Shown here one piece after another: positions 1 through 7,247 of a DNA stretch of 38,078 bases. The DNA lies in assembly GCA_036496265.1 (NCBI GenBank), contig DASXLL010000185.1:1-38078 (forward strand). The letters are read 5' to 3'. The DNA comes from CAYLLN01 sp036496265 (lineage in GTDB: Bacteria; Planctomycetota; Planctomycetia; Pirellulales; Pirellulaceae). The notes under the pieces are model-generated. The model was not told where the DNA came from. It did no database searches and was given only the letters and a program-made list of their open reading frames with translations. Within the stretch, counting starts at the first letter, position 1. Every line of letters begins with the position of its first letter. Made by a program: the position numbers and the translations under genes.

Positions 1-821
1 ATCACGAAGTCATCGGCAAAGTTGATCAGACGAGCCTGAAAGCGGTCCTGATGACCGAGCGTCTTCCAGCCCAAGACGAACCGCCGCATGTAGAGATTCG
101 CCAGCAAGGGCGAGATCGGTGCTCCCTGCGGAGTTCCCCGATGCTCGTCCTTGTTCCGGGTCGTGCGGTGAACACGACCCCGCCGGTCGGTCTCTTCCAC
201 CGGAGCAACCAGCCACTGCTTCAGCAAGTGAAGCAGGGCTTTGTCGCTAATCCGGCGAGCCACGCACTGCATCAGCTCCGCATGAGGGATACTATCGAAG
301 TACCCGCTCAGATCGGCATCCACCACTTCGCGATAGCCTTCCTGCAGGTACTCCGACACGGCATGCACCGCGTCCAAGGGCCTGCGGCCTTCGCGATAGG
401 CGTACTGTTCATCCTGTAGGTCTGCTTCGAAGATCGGTTCCATTGCCAAGAGCACGGCGGTTTGCACCACCCGGTCCTTGATCATTGGAATCCCCAGCGG
501 CCGCTGCTTACCGTCCGGCTTGGGAATATACACCCGCCGGACAGGATGCGGCTCATACCGCTTCGTTCTCAACTCCTCCGCCAATTCGCCCAGCCACTTC
601 TGAACGCCGTACTGCTCGATATCCGCGAACGTTTGCCCGTCCACCCCAGGAGCTCCGCCGTTCTCACGGCATTGCTCCCAGGCGGCTTGCAGCACGTCCA
701 TTCGGTACACCTTGTCGTACAGCGAGTAGAAGCGAAACTTAGGCGCACTCTTGGCTTTCGCGTGGAGCGCCGCGCGGAGTCGTTGCAGCGGAGTCGTGTT
801 GTTAGGTTCTTCACCAATCAT
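1..821 (-). CDS. ltrA: Group II intron reverse transcriptase/maturase, C-terminus cut by window edge
   Basis: Intron-encoded protein that would assist splicing and copy the intron RNA into DNA at the target. The visible 273 residues cover the finger and palm of the reverse transcriptase: GVDGQTF near 59-65, IPKPDGKQRPLGIP at 99-112, the first catalytic aspartate segment VDADLSGYFDSIPH at 167-180, GTPQGAPISPLLANLY at 229-244, and FADD at 268-271. FADD is a variant of the usual YADD active-site box. The thumb/maturase X domain and any endonuclease domain lie outside the window. The ATG at 821 is chosen because a strong AGGAGGAGGG ribosome site sits about 8 nt upstream. It lies inside the intron, as expected for an ORF in domain IV. 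Confidence 0.93.
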   Translation of the reverse strand, partial: MIGEEPNNTTPLQRLRAALHAKAKSAPKFRFYSLYDKVYRMDVLQAAWEQCRENGGAPGVDGQTFADIEQYGVQKWLGELAEELRTKRYEPHPVRRVYIPKPDGKQRPLGIPMIKDRVVQTAVLLAMEPIFEADLQDEQYAYREGRRPLDAVHAVSEYLQEGYREVVDADLSGYFDSIPHAELMQCVARRISDKALLHLLKQWLVAPVEETDRRGRVHRTTRNKDEHRGTPQGAPISPLLANLYMRRFVLGWKTLGHQDRFQARLINFADDFV

Positions 822-1307
822 CGGCTGCCCTCCTCCTGCGGACACTCTCTCTGGAACTGAGGCTCCTTCCCATCCACCGGAATTACCCGGCTTCCGCGGT
901 ACTACTAGCCCCTCCGTCACCGGGATGACCCTTCTCGGTCCCTCACGGGCTGAAGGTGCGGCGCCAACCGCCATCATCGCCGGCTTCTCGTGATTCTGGT
1001 TTGGTCCTTCGCGACATGCCGTTCCCTATACCCCGGCGGAAGTGCGGGCTGTTGTCGTTTGCTGCACCCGCACGGCTCAGCTTCCCCATAGGTCCGCAGG
1101 GTCGCCTTCCGCATCGACTTTTTCGAGGCCTCATCGGGTTTTCACTTGCGTTACGGCCTGCCGCTTCGCGGAATCACCTAGTGATCCTTTCCATCGAAGG
1201 CTTCGACAAGTTCGTTTCCTCCCTCGCCGCTTCGATTACTACTGGGCAAAACGACCATTCCCAGGCGGGACTCTCACCCGCTAAACCAAACAAACGTCAC
1301 GACGCGC
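1..1307 (-). mobile_element. Group II intron, 5' portion (3' end outside window)
   Basis: A retroelement on the minus strand made of a non-coding ribozyme stretch (822 to about 1307) followed by a reverse transcriptase/maturase gene (821 to 1). The stretch upstream of the ORF holds short segments typical of group II domain I, such as GGTGAGAGTCCC and TAACGCAAGTGAAAACCC read on the minus strand. The exact 5' junction is uncertain. Similarity to repeat C stops at 1308, so the intron may start at 1307 (GCGCG) or at 1300 (GTGACG). A GTGCG-like start at 1414 fits the usual GUGYG consensus better but lies inside sequence that aligns with repeat C. Domains V and VI and the 3' splice site are beyond the left edge. 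Confidence 0.75.
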
Positions 1308-1456
1308 GGACCAACCTAGTCCATTTCTCTTCGCTTCAAAAGAAAACTTAGGCTCATTCCACTCGCGATTTCCTCCTTCGGGGCTGTGACTTAGCCGCAG
1401 CCGTCTCGTCGCACTCTCCAAAATCCGCCAACAACTTCCTTGACGGCCTCGAGTTC
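1308..1456 (-). repeat. Dispersed repeat C, degenerate third copy next to the intron
   Basis: Read on the minus strand, 1445 to 1308 aligns without gaps over 138 nt with two other copies in the window (29679-29839 and 31120-31280). By hand count 79 of 138 positions match the first of these. Conservation is concentrated at the ends: CGTCAAGGAAGTTGTTGG at the start, and TAAGTTTTC plus AATGGACTAGGTTGGTCC at the end. The final hairpin (AATGGAC, 7-nt loop, GTCC) is followed directly by intron-like sequence instead of the ATT that completes the stem in the other copies. Confidence 0.65.
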
Positions 1457-1815
1457 AATTCCGAAAATCCGTTCAACTATACAATTGCTACCAACACACG
1501 CCACGTTTCAGGATTTCTTTATGTCCCTTCGCTATACGCACTGCACCTGTTTCTCTTCTCCGCGTCCACCGCCGCTAACTTGCTGCTCTCACTCCAACCT
1601 CAACATGAGCGCTCAACCTATCAACTCGGATTCCTCACGCAACTTCGGTTCCCACGTCGCAACAGCCGTTCCCATATTGGCTTACGTCCAAGGCGAGCCG
1701 CATCTTTTGCTCGCCCGATTCGATCAAATCTTGATACTTTGAAAAAAGCTCGAATGGTGAGCACGGCGATCAAATCCACCCGCTAACACCGCGAACGACA
1801 CCATACAATTGCACC
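1457..1815. other. Intergenic stretch with no recognisable gene
   Basis: About 360 bases between the repeat/intron and the copper ATPase. Two overlapping plus-strand frames stay open here (1440-1742 and 1352-1786), but neither resembles a known protein and both run into repeat C. The motif ACAATTG occurs at 1481 and 1805. I see no clear promoter or terminator. Confidence 0.5.
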
Positions 1816-4143
1816 ATGGACCTGATTCAAATCGGCCAGCCGCCGCCGTTGGAGCCCGGAAAACTAGGCCACACCGCCATCGACCCGGTTTGCGGAATGA
1901 CGGTCGATCCGGCGACTGCCCCTGCCTCGTTTGAGCATCAGGGAACGACTTATTACTTTTGCTGCTCCCATTGCCTGACCAAATTCAAAGCAAATCCAGG
2001 CGCCTATCTGGGCGAATCCAAACCCGCGCCAACGCACGCCCCGCCCAGCTCGAAATACACCTGCCCGATGCACCCAGAAGTGGTGCAAGATGGTCCGGGG
2101 GCGTGTCCGAAGTGTGGGATGGCGCTCGAGCCAACGATGCCGGCGGCGAGTGAGGGGCCGGATCCTGAGCTGGTGGACATGCACTGGAGGTTGTGGATTG
2201 GGGCGGCGCTGACTTTGCCGGTGTTTGGCATTGCGATGGCAGAGATTATTCCGGCACCGAGCATGCGAGCGTGGTTGCACCAGCACATGGTGGCGATGAA
2301 CTGGGTGCAGTTGGCGCTGGCGACGCCGGTGGTGTTGGGGTGTGGGTGGCCATTCTTCGTCCGTGGTTGGTTTTCGGTCGTGAATCGCAGCTGGAACATG
2401 TTTACGCTGATTGCGCTCGGCGTGGGGGCGGCGTATGGGTATAGCGCGCTGGCAACCGTCGCGCCATGGTTGTTTCCGGCTGGTTTTTGGCAGATGGGTG
2501 GGGCCGTTGAACCGTATTTCGATAGCGCGGCGGTGATTGTGGTGCTGGTGCTGGTGGGGCAGGTGTTGGAGTTGCGAGCGCGGACGGCGACTGGGGCAGC
2601 GATTCGAGCGTTGCTGAATCTCGCGCCGAAGACCGCACGAATTATTCGAGCCAATAACCAGGAAGAAGATGTGCCGATCGAAAGCGTCCGGCCGAAGGAC
2701 CGGTTGCGGATTCGGCCCGGCGAGCGAGTGCCGGTCGATGGCGTTGTCGTTGAAGGAAATGCGGCGATCGATGAATCAATGATTACGGGCGAGCCGTTGC
2801 CAGCGGAAAAAACCGAGGGTAGCGAAGTCACAGCGGGAACGATGAATACGAGCGGGTCGTTGATAATGCGAGCGACGCGCGTGGGCGATGATACGCTGCT
2901 GGCAGAGATCGTGCGGATGGTGACGCATGCGCAGCGGACGCGGGCACCGATTGAGAAGCTAGTCGATCGCGTGGCGCAGGTGTTTGTGCCAGCGGTTTTG
3001 TTGGCGGCAATACTGGCATTTATTGGCTGGTCGATCCTGGGCCCGCAGCCGCGATTGGCGAATGCACTGGTGCATGCGGTGGCGGTGCTGATTATTGCGT
3101 GCCCATGTGCGCTGGGTTTGGCGACGCCGATGGCGATTGTGGTGGGAACAGGGCGGGGGGCGAGTAGCGGCGTGTTATTTCGAGATGCGGAGTCGTTGGA
3201 GATGCTGCACCGGATCGACACGTTGGTGGTCGATAAGACGGGGACTCTGACAGAGGGTAAACCGAAGCTGGTGACGATTGAGCCGATTGCGGGATTCTCG
3301 GAAAGCGAGTTGCTGTCGCTCGCGGCGGGCTTGGAGAAAGCCAGCGAGCATCCGTTGGCAGCCGCCATCGTGGCTGGGGCAGCGGAGCGCGGCCTTACGC
3401 CGGCGGAGGTCAGCGATTTCCAATCAGTAAGTGGTCAGGGAGTTGTGGGAGTGGCCGCCGGCCGGCAAATTGCAATCGGCAACGAGTCGTTCATGGACAA
3501 CCAGCAGGCGGAAATGCCCAGCGCTGGTGAAAAACTGGATGAATTGCGTGCCGCAGGCCAGTCAGTCGTTTGTGTGGCGGTTGCTGGTCACTTGGCGGGA
3601 TTTTTGGCAGTTGCCGATCCGATCAAACCGACTGCGAAGGGGGCGATTAGGCAACTGCATGCAGCCGGAATCCGGATCGTCATGCTGACGGGTGACAATC
3701 GAACGACGGCGACGGCGGTCGCTGGGAAGTTGGGAATCGATGAGGTGATCGCCAGCGTTTTGCCAGCCGAGAAACGGGAAGTCGTTGCCCGGCTGAAGCG
3801 GGAGGGGCGAAACGTGGCGATGGCCGGTGACGGAATCAATGATGCGCCGGCCCTGGCGGAGGCGGATGTGGGGATCGCGATGGGGACGGGAACGGATATC
3901 GCGATTGAGAGCGCGGGTGTGACTCTGGTGAAGGGCGATTTGTTGCGAATTGTGCAGGCGATCGAGCTCAGCCGAGCGACGTCGGCAGCGATTCGGCAGA
4001 ATCTGGTGCTGGCCTTTCTTTACAACGGCCTGTGCGTGCCGCTGGCGGCCTTTGGATTTATTTCGCCAATGTGGGCGAGTGCTGCGATGAGTGCGAGTTC
4101 GCTGAGCGTGATCGGCAATTCATTGCGGTTGAGGCGGGGCTGA
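1816..4143 (+). CDS. copA: Copper-translocating P1B-type ATPase
   Basis: Inner-membrane pump that exports copper (Cu+) using ATP. The 775-residue protein opens with a YHS-type metal domain (about 21-66, DPVCGM and CCSHC), then a heavy-metal-binding segment with CPMHPE and CPKCGM (about 80-106), in place of the classical CXXC ferredoxin-like domains. The P-type core follows: TGE at 324-326 (actuator), CPC at 429-431 in the metal-channel helix, DKTGTLT with phosphorylated Asp473, SEHPLA with His512, and GDGINDAP at 671-678. The last helices carry YN and MSASSLSVIGNS, which fits the Cu(I) subgroup. The ATG at 1816 is the first in the frame and precedes the YHS domain, but no strong ribosome site is visible. 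No copper chaperone or CopY/CueR regulator is adjacent. Family is certain; copper rather than silver is inferred. Confidence 0.95.
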   Translation: MDLIQIGQPPPLEPGKLGHTAIDPVCGMTVDPATAPASFEHQGTTYYFCCSHCLTKFKANPGAYLGESKPAPTHAPPSSKYTCPMHPEVVQDGPGACPKCGMALEPTMPAASEGPDPELVDMHWRLWIGAALTLPVFGIAMAEIIPAPSMRAWLHQHMVAMNWVQLALATPVVLGCGWPFFVRGWFSVVNRSWNMFTLIALGVGAAYGYSALATVAPWLFPAGFWQMGGAVEPYFDSAAVIVVLVLVGQVLELRARTATGAAIRALLNLAPKTARIIRANNQEEDVPIESVRPKDRLRIRPGERVPVDGVVVEGNAAIDESMITGEPLPAEKTEGSEVTAGTMNTSGSLIMRATRVGDDTLLAEIVRMVTHAQRTRAPIEKLVDRVAQVFVPAVLLAAILAFIGWSILGPQPRLANALVHAVAVLIIACPCALGLATPMAIVVGTGRGASSGVLFRDAESLEMLHRIDTLVVDKTGTLTEGKPKLVTIEPIAGFSESELLSLAAGLEKASEHPLAAAIVAGAAERGLTPAEVSDFQSVSGQGVVGVAAGRQIAIGNESFMDNQQAEMPSAGEKLDELRAAGQSVVCVAVAGHLAGFLAVADPIKPTAKGAIRQLHAAGIRIVMLTGDNRTTATAVAGKLGIDEVIASVLPAEKREVVARLKREGRNVAMAGDGINDAPALAEADVGIAMGTGTDIAIESAGVTLVKGDLLRIVQAIELSRATSAAIRQNLVLAFLYNGLCVPLAAFGFISPMWASAAMSASSLSVIGNSLRLRRG

Positions 4144-4176
4144 GTTTCAGGACAGGAATGGCAGGCCCAGCCCACC

Positions 4177-4779
4177 CTACACGTTGAGGGCGAGGATTTG
4201 CGAGACGAGTTGGCGGATGGCGCGGGAGCGGTGGGAGAGGACGCGTTTGACGGCGGGGTTAAGCTCGCCGAAGGTTTGGTGGTATTCGGCGATCTCGAAG
4301 AGGGGGTCGTAGCCGAAGCCGCCGGCGCCGGCTTCGGCGGTGAGAATGCGGCCACGGCAGGTGCCTTCCGTTTCCGCGCGGACGTTGCCGTCGGGATCAG
4401 AGAGCGTAGCGTGGCAGGTGTAGTGCGCCCAGCGTTTGTTGGTGGAGATGTTGCTGAGCTTTTCGAGGAGCAGGGCGTTGTTCCGCTCGTCGGTGGCGCC
4501 GGGATCGGAAAAGCGGGCGGAATAGACACCGGGTGCGCCGCCGAGGGATTCGACGGAGAGGCCGCTATCTTCACCCAGTACCCATTGCTTCAGGTGCCTG
4601 GCCTGCTGAACGGCTTTGAGGGCGGCATTTTCAGCGAACGTACTACCGGTTTCTTCGATTTCGATTGAGTCAGGAAAATCAGCGAGGGTTTTTAGGACGA
4701 ATCCGTGCGGCGCAAGCAGCTCCTCCAGCTCAACAAGTTTTTTCCGGTTACGTGAGCCGAGAACGAGCAGACGGGACAT
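4177..4779 (-). CDS. rdgB: RdgB/HAM1 family non-canonical purine NTP pyrophosphatase
   Basis: House-cleaning enzyme that hydrolyses dITP, ITP and XTP to the monophosphate plus pyrophosphate, keeping deaminated purines out of DNA and RNA. At 200 residues it has the usual family length and motif order: SRNRKK near the N-terminus (nucleotide phosphate binding), GSTFAENAALKA, EDSGL with the metal-binding acidic residues, GGAPGVYSARF, GGFGYDPLF, and SHRSRA near the end. It converges with copA, leaving 33 bp between the two stop codons with no clear terminator hairpin. The next minus-strand gene upstream ends at 4788, 8 bp away, so the two may be co-transcribed. Confidence 0.95.
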   Translation of the reverse strand: MSRLLVLGSRNRKKLVELEELLAPHGFVLKTLADFPDSIEIEETGSTFAENAALKAVQQARHLKQWVLGEDSGLSVESLGGAPGVYSARFSDPGATDERNNALLLEKLSNISTNKRWAHYTCHATLSDPDGNVRAETEGTCRGRILTAEAGAGGFGYDPLFEIAEYHQTFGELNPAVKRVLSHRSRAIRQLVSQILALNV

Positions 4780-4787
4780 ACAGACGC

Positions 4788-5942
4788 CTATCGAAACAGC
4801 GAGTTCGTCGCATTATAGGCGGCGGCGAGGGACAGGCGAGGGACCTCGACGGGCATGGGCTGAGGGTCGAAGCGGATGTTGCACGACTTTTCGACGCGGG
4901 CATAGAGCTCGATCTGATTCGTATTGGGCTTGCCTTGTTCAATGGGTCCGAAGTCCTTCATTACTTTGTGCAGTGCCGGATTGATTTCGGTTTTGCCATC
5001 GGGCCGTGGCTGGCCAACATCATTGAACGAGCCAACGGTGACAATACTTTCGGTGCGGTCGTGGAATTCGTAGGCCTCGACTCCTTTTTCGCGGAGGGCG
5101 GCGCAGAGACGGGAGGCTTTTAGCGCGGCCTCGTCGATTTTGGCCATCTTGCGGGGCTGCGCAGTGAGCTTTTCGAACTCATCGGGCTTCATCGAATCGA
5201 CGCCGCGGAAGGAGGCGACGCGAACGGTGTAACGACCGGGGCATTTGAGCAGACTGTGGGGCAGATCCTTGTTGAGATCGACGATAAACGGATCGATGCC
5301 CTTGGAGACGAACATCTCCTTGGGGAGCAGCGGATTGCGGGTGACGAACGAGGCACCCATGGGGCCCTTGGTTTTTTTGGCCGGATCGGTGCTCATCATG
5401 TTGTAGATCGTGCGGAGGCCGACAAGGCGCTGAGAATTTGTGCCGCTACGTTTGGCCGTGTCGAGGCAGTCGGGCTTCGCGTGCTTGAGCAGATCGAGCG
5501 TTTTATCCATCTGCGGATCTTCGAACGATGAATAATTGCCGACGAGGACGGCGATTTCATCGAATTTGTTATTGGTCAGGTACCGCATGCGGCGGGTGCC
5601 GCCGTATTGGCTGTAGCCGAGGCCTTCGGTGGGTTTGGTGAAGTCGTAGGTTTTGCGGAAGGCGAAGGCTTCGAGCTTGTTTTTCTGGCGGAGCTCGAGG
5701 ACGAGGTCGTGAGCCTGTTGCTCGGCGGTCGAGCCGACGAACGAGGCGGCCATGATCATCCAGGGACCGTTTTTCTCTTCGAGCTCGTAGGATTTGTTCG
5801 GGTCAGCGTCGATTTTTTTGAAGGGAACGAGCTTGGTCCAGGCGGGCTCGGCCGAGGCGCGGCCGGCGAGTAGCGTCACGGAAACATACGTCAGACAAAC
5901 AGCCAATAACATTCTCGAATGCAATCGATGAGCGCGCAGCAT
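4788..5942 (-). CDS. Secreted protein with two SPOR-like repeats, function unknown
   Basis: A 384-residue exported protein. The start at 5942 is preferred because AAAGGA lies 6 nt upstream and it gives a clean signal peptide with hydrophobic core MLLAVCLTYVSVTLLAG and likely cleavage after ASA (about residue 31). An alternative ATG lies two codons upstream at 5948. Two segments look like SPOR domains: one beginning GPWMIMAASF and ending in an IAVLVGNYSSF strand, and one beginning GRYTVRVASF and ending SIVTVGSF. SPOR domains usually bind denuded peptidoglycan; that this one does so is inference. The gene is divergent from msrB with 85 bp between starts. I do not recognise a named family. Confidence 0.72.
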   Translation of the reverse strand: MLRAHRLHSRMLLAVCLTYVSVTLLAGRASAEPAWTKLVPFKKIDADPNKSYELEEKNGPWMIMAASFVGSTAEQQAHDLVLELRQKNKLEAFAFRKTYDFTKPTEGLGYSQYGGTRRMRYLTNNKFDEIAVLVGNYSSFEDPQMDKTLDLLKHAKPDCLDTAKRSGTNSQRLVGLRTIYNMMSTDPAKKTKGPMGASFVTRNPLLPKEMFVSKGIDPFIVDLNKDLPHSLLKCPGRYTVRVASFRGVDSMKPDEFEKLTAQPRKMAKIDEAALKASRLCAALREKGVEAYEFHDRTESIVTVGSFNDVGQPRPDGKTEINPALHKVMKDFGPIEQGKPNTNQIELYARVEKSCNIRFDPQPMPVEVPRLSLAAAYNATNSLFR

Positions 5943-6027
5943 GTCCATTCCTTTGGCCCCTTGATTCGGCGCGAAAGTTAACAAACGGGCTATTTGCTTG
6001 CCAGAGCAAGTAGGCCAAAATGGAGGC

Positions 6028-6684
6028 ATGCTTAAAACCAATCGCCCGTATTCGCTAGTCGTTTTCATGGCCGCTACGATGGCAGTGCTGGCAACTGCCT
6101 TTGTTTGGCAGAGCGGCGCATTCGCCTGGCAGACCGGGCCGAAAGCGAGTTCTTCAGCCGCCAAGGCAACTCGGCCGGCGGGACAAAAGGGAGTTCGTAT
6201 GGTTCGTGTAAAGGTTTTCAACCGTGCTGGCGAGCTCGTGGGGCCGCTGGAAATGCCCAAGGTTACCCTCACGGCTGCTGAGTGGAAAAAGAAATTGACA
6301 CCGGATCAATTCAAAATCTTGCGGAGTAGCTCGACGGAGCGGCCGTTTTGCGGCGTGCTGCTTGATAACAAAAAAGTGGGCGTGTATGCCTGTGCCGGCT
6401 GTGGCTTGCCGCTGTTCACTTCGGATGCCAAATTCGAATCGGGTACCGGCTGGCCGAGCTTCTTTCAACCGATTGCGGCAGAGAATATCGCGGAGCGCGA
6501 GGACCGCAGCCACGGGATGGCCCGCGTCGAGATCAATTGCACCCGCTGCGACGGGCACTTGGGGCATGTGTTTCCCGATGGGCCGCGGCCGACGGGACTG
6601 CGATATTGCATGAATTCGGAGTCGCTGCAGTTCACGGCGAAGGAAGATCTTAAGAAGTTGGCTGATCCGGCGGCGGGAGAGTAA
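6028..6684 (+). CDS. msrB: Secreted peptide-methionine (R)-S-oxide reductase
   Basis: Reduces the R epimer of methionine sulfoxide in proteins. The 218-residue product starts with a hydrophobic export segment (about residues 8-34, ending near AFAWQ), so it probably acts outside the cytoplasm. The MsrB fold follows: zinc cysteines C122/C125 (YACAGC) and C171/C174 (CTRC), the HLGHVF segment, and catalytic Cys194 in RYCMNSESLQF. ATG 6028 is used because upstream TTG 5998 would put charged residues before the signal peptide. GGAGG lies only 1 nt before this ATG, which is unusually close. Residues 60-100 form an N-terminal extension not needed for MsrB activity. msrA begins 6 nt after the stop, so the two form an operon. 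Confidence 0.94.
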   Translation: MLKTNRPYSLVVFMAATMAVLATAFVWQSGAFAWQTGPKASSSAAKATRPAGQKGVRMVRVKVFNRAGELVGPLEMPKVTLTAAEWKKKLTPDQFKILRSSSTERPFCGVLLDNKKVGVYACAGCGLPLFTSDAKFESGTGWPSFFQPIAAENIAEREDRSHGMARVEINCTRCDGHLGHVFPDGPRPTGLRYCMNSESLQFTAKEDLKKLADPAAGE

Positions 6685-6690
6685 ACGACG

Positions 6691-7230
6691 ATGGCGACGA
6701 AAACGGCGGTGCTGGCCGGCGGGTGCTTTTGGTGTACGGAGGCGGCGTTCGAGCAGCTTGCGGGCGTGACGGATGTGACAAGCGGCTATATGGGCGGCGC
6801 TCGCGAGACGGCGAATTACCGCGCGGTGTGCGGCGGCGATACGGGACACGCGGAGGCGATTCGGATTACGTACGACCCGGCTGTCATCAGCTATGACACG
6901 CTGCTAGACGTGTTTTTTGATGCCCACGACCCGACGCAACTCAATCGGCAGGGCAATGACAGTGGCACACAGTACCGGTCGGCCATTTTCTATGCCGACG
7001 ACGAGGAGAAGCGGTCGGCAGAGGCGAAGATTGCGACGATCAATCAGAAGGGAGTCTTTGCGCGGCCGATTGTGACGAAGTTGGAGGCGCTGGGCGAGTT
7101 TTATCCGGCGGAGGATTATCACCAGGATTATGCACGGCAAAATCCGGGTCAGCCGTATATTCAGGCGGTTTCGATGCCGAAGGCTTGTAAGGTTCGGGAG
7201 AAGCACGCGGGTTTGATTCGGCGCAATTGA
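6691..7230 (+). CDS. msrA: Peptide-methionine (S)-S-oxide reductase
   Basis: Reduces the S epimer of methionine sulfoxide, complementing MsrB encoded just upstream. The catalytic motif GGCFWC is at residues 10-15 with nucleophilic Cys12, and the family segments GYMGG, GDTGHAEAI, FFDAHDPTQLNRQGNDSGTQYRS and AEDYHQDY are all present. The 179-residue length is normal. Unlike its operon partner it has no signal peptide, so MsrA should be cytosolic while MsrB is exported. The TGA stop overlaps the region just before the next gene, whose ATG is 18 bp downstream at 7248, consistent with read-through transcription. Confidence 0.95.
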   Translation: MATKTAVLAGGCFWCTEAAFEQLAGVTDVTSGYMGGARETANYRAVCGGDTGHAEAIRITYDPAVISYDTLLDVFFDAHDPTQLNRQGNDSGTQYRSAIFYADDEEKRSAEAKIATINQKGVFARPIVTKLEALGEFYPAEDYHQDYARQNPGQPYIQAVSMPKACKVREKHAGLIRRN

Positions 7231-7247
7231 GCAGGGCTGTTTCATTC

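Noticed and set aside
1408..1414. GTGCGAC on the minus strand as the intron 5' end
   Set aside because: It fits the GUGYG consensus, but sequence on both sides aligns to repeat C, so the intron more likely begins at 1300-1307. Kept as an alternative.
1352..1786. Open plus-strand frame of about 145 codons that could be the rest of a gene interrupted by the intron
   Set aside because: Its first third overlaps the repeat C copy, the protein resembles nothing I know, and an overlapping frame (1440-1742) is equally open.
2004..3368. 454-codon minus-strand frame inside copA
   Set aside because: Shadow of the copper ATPase gene caused by its high GC and codon phase; serine/alanine-rich and unlike any protein.
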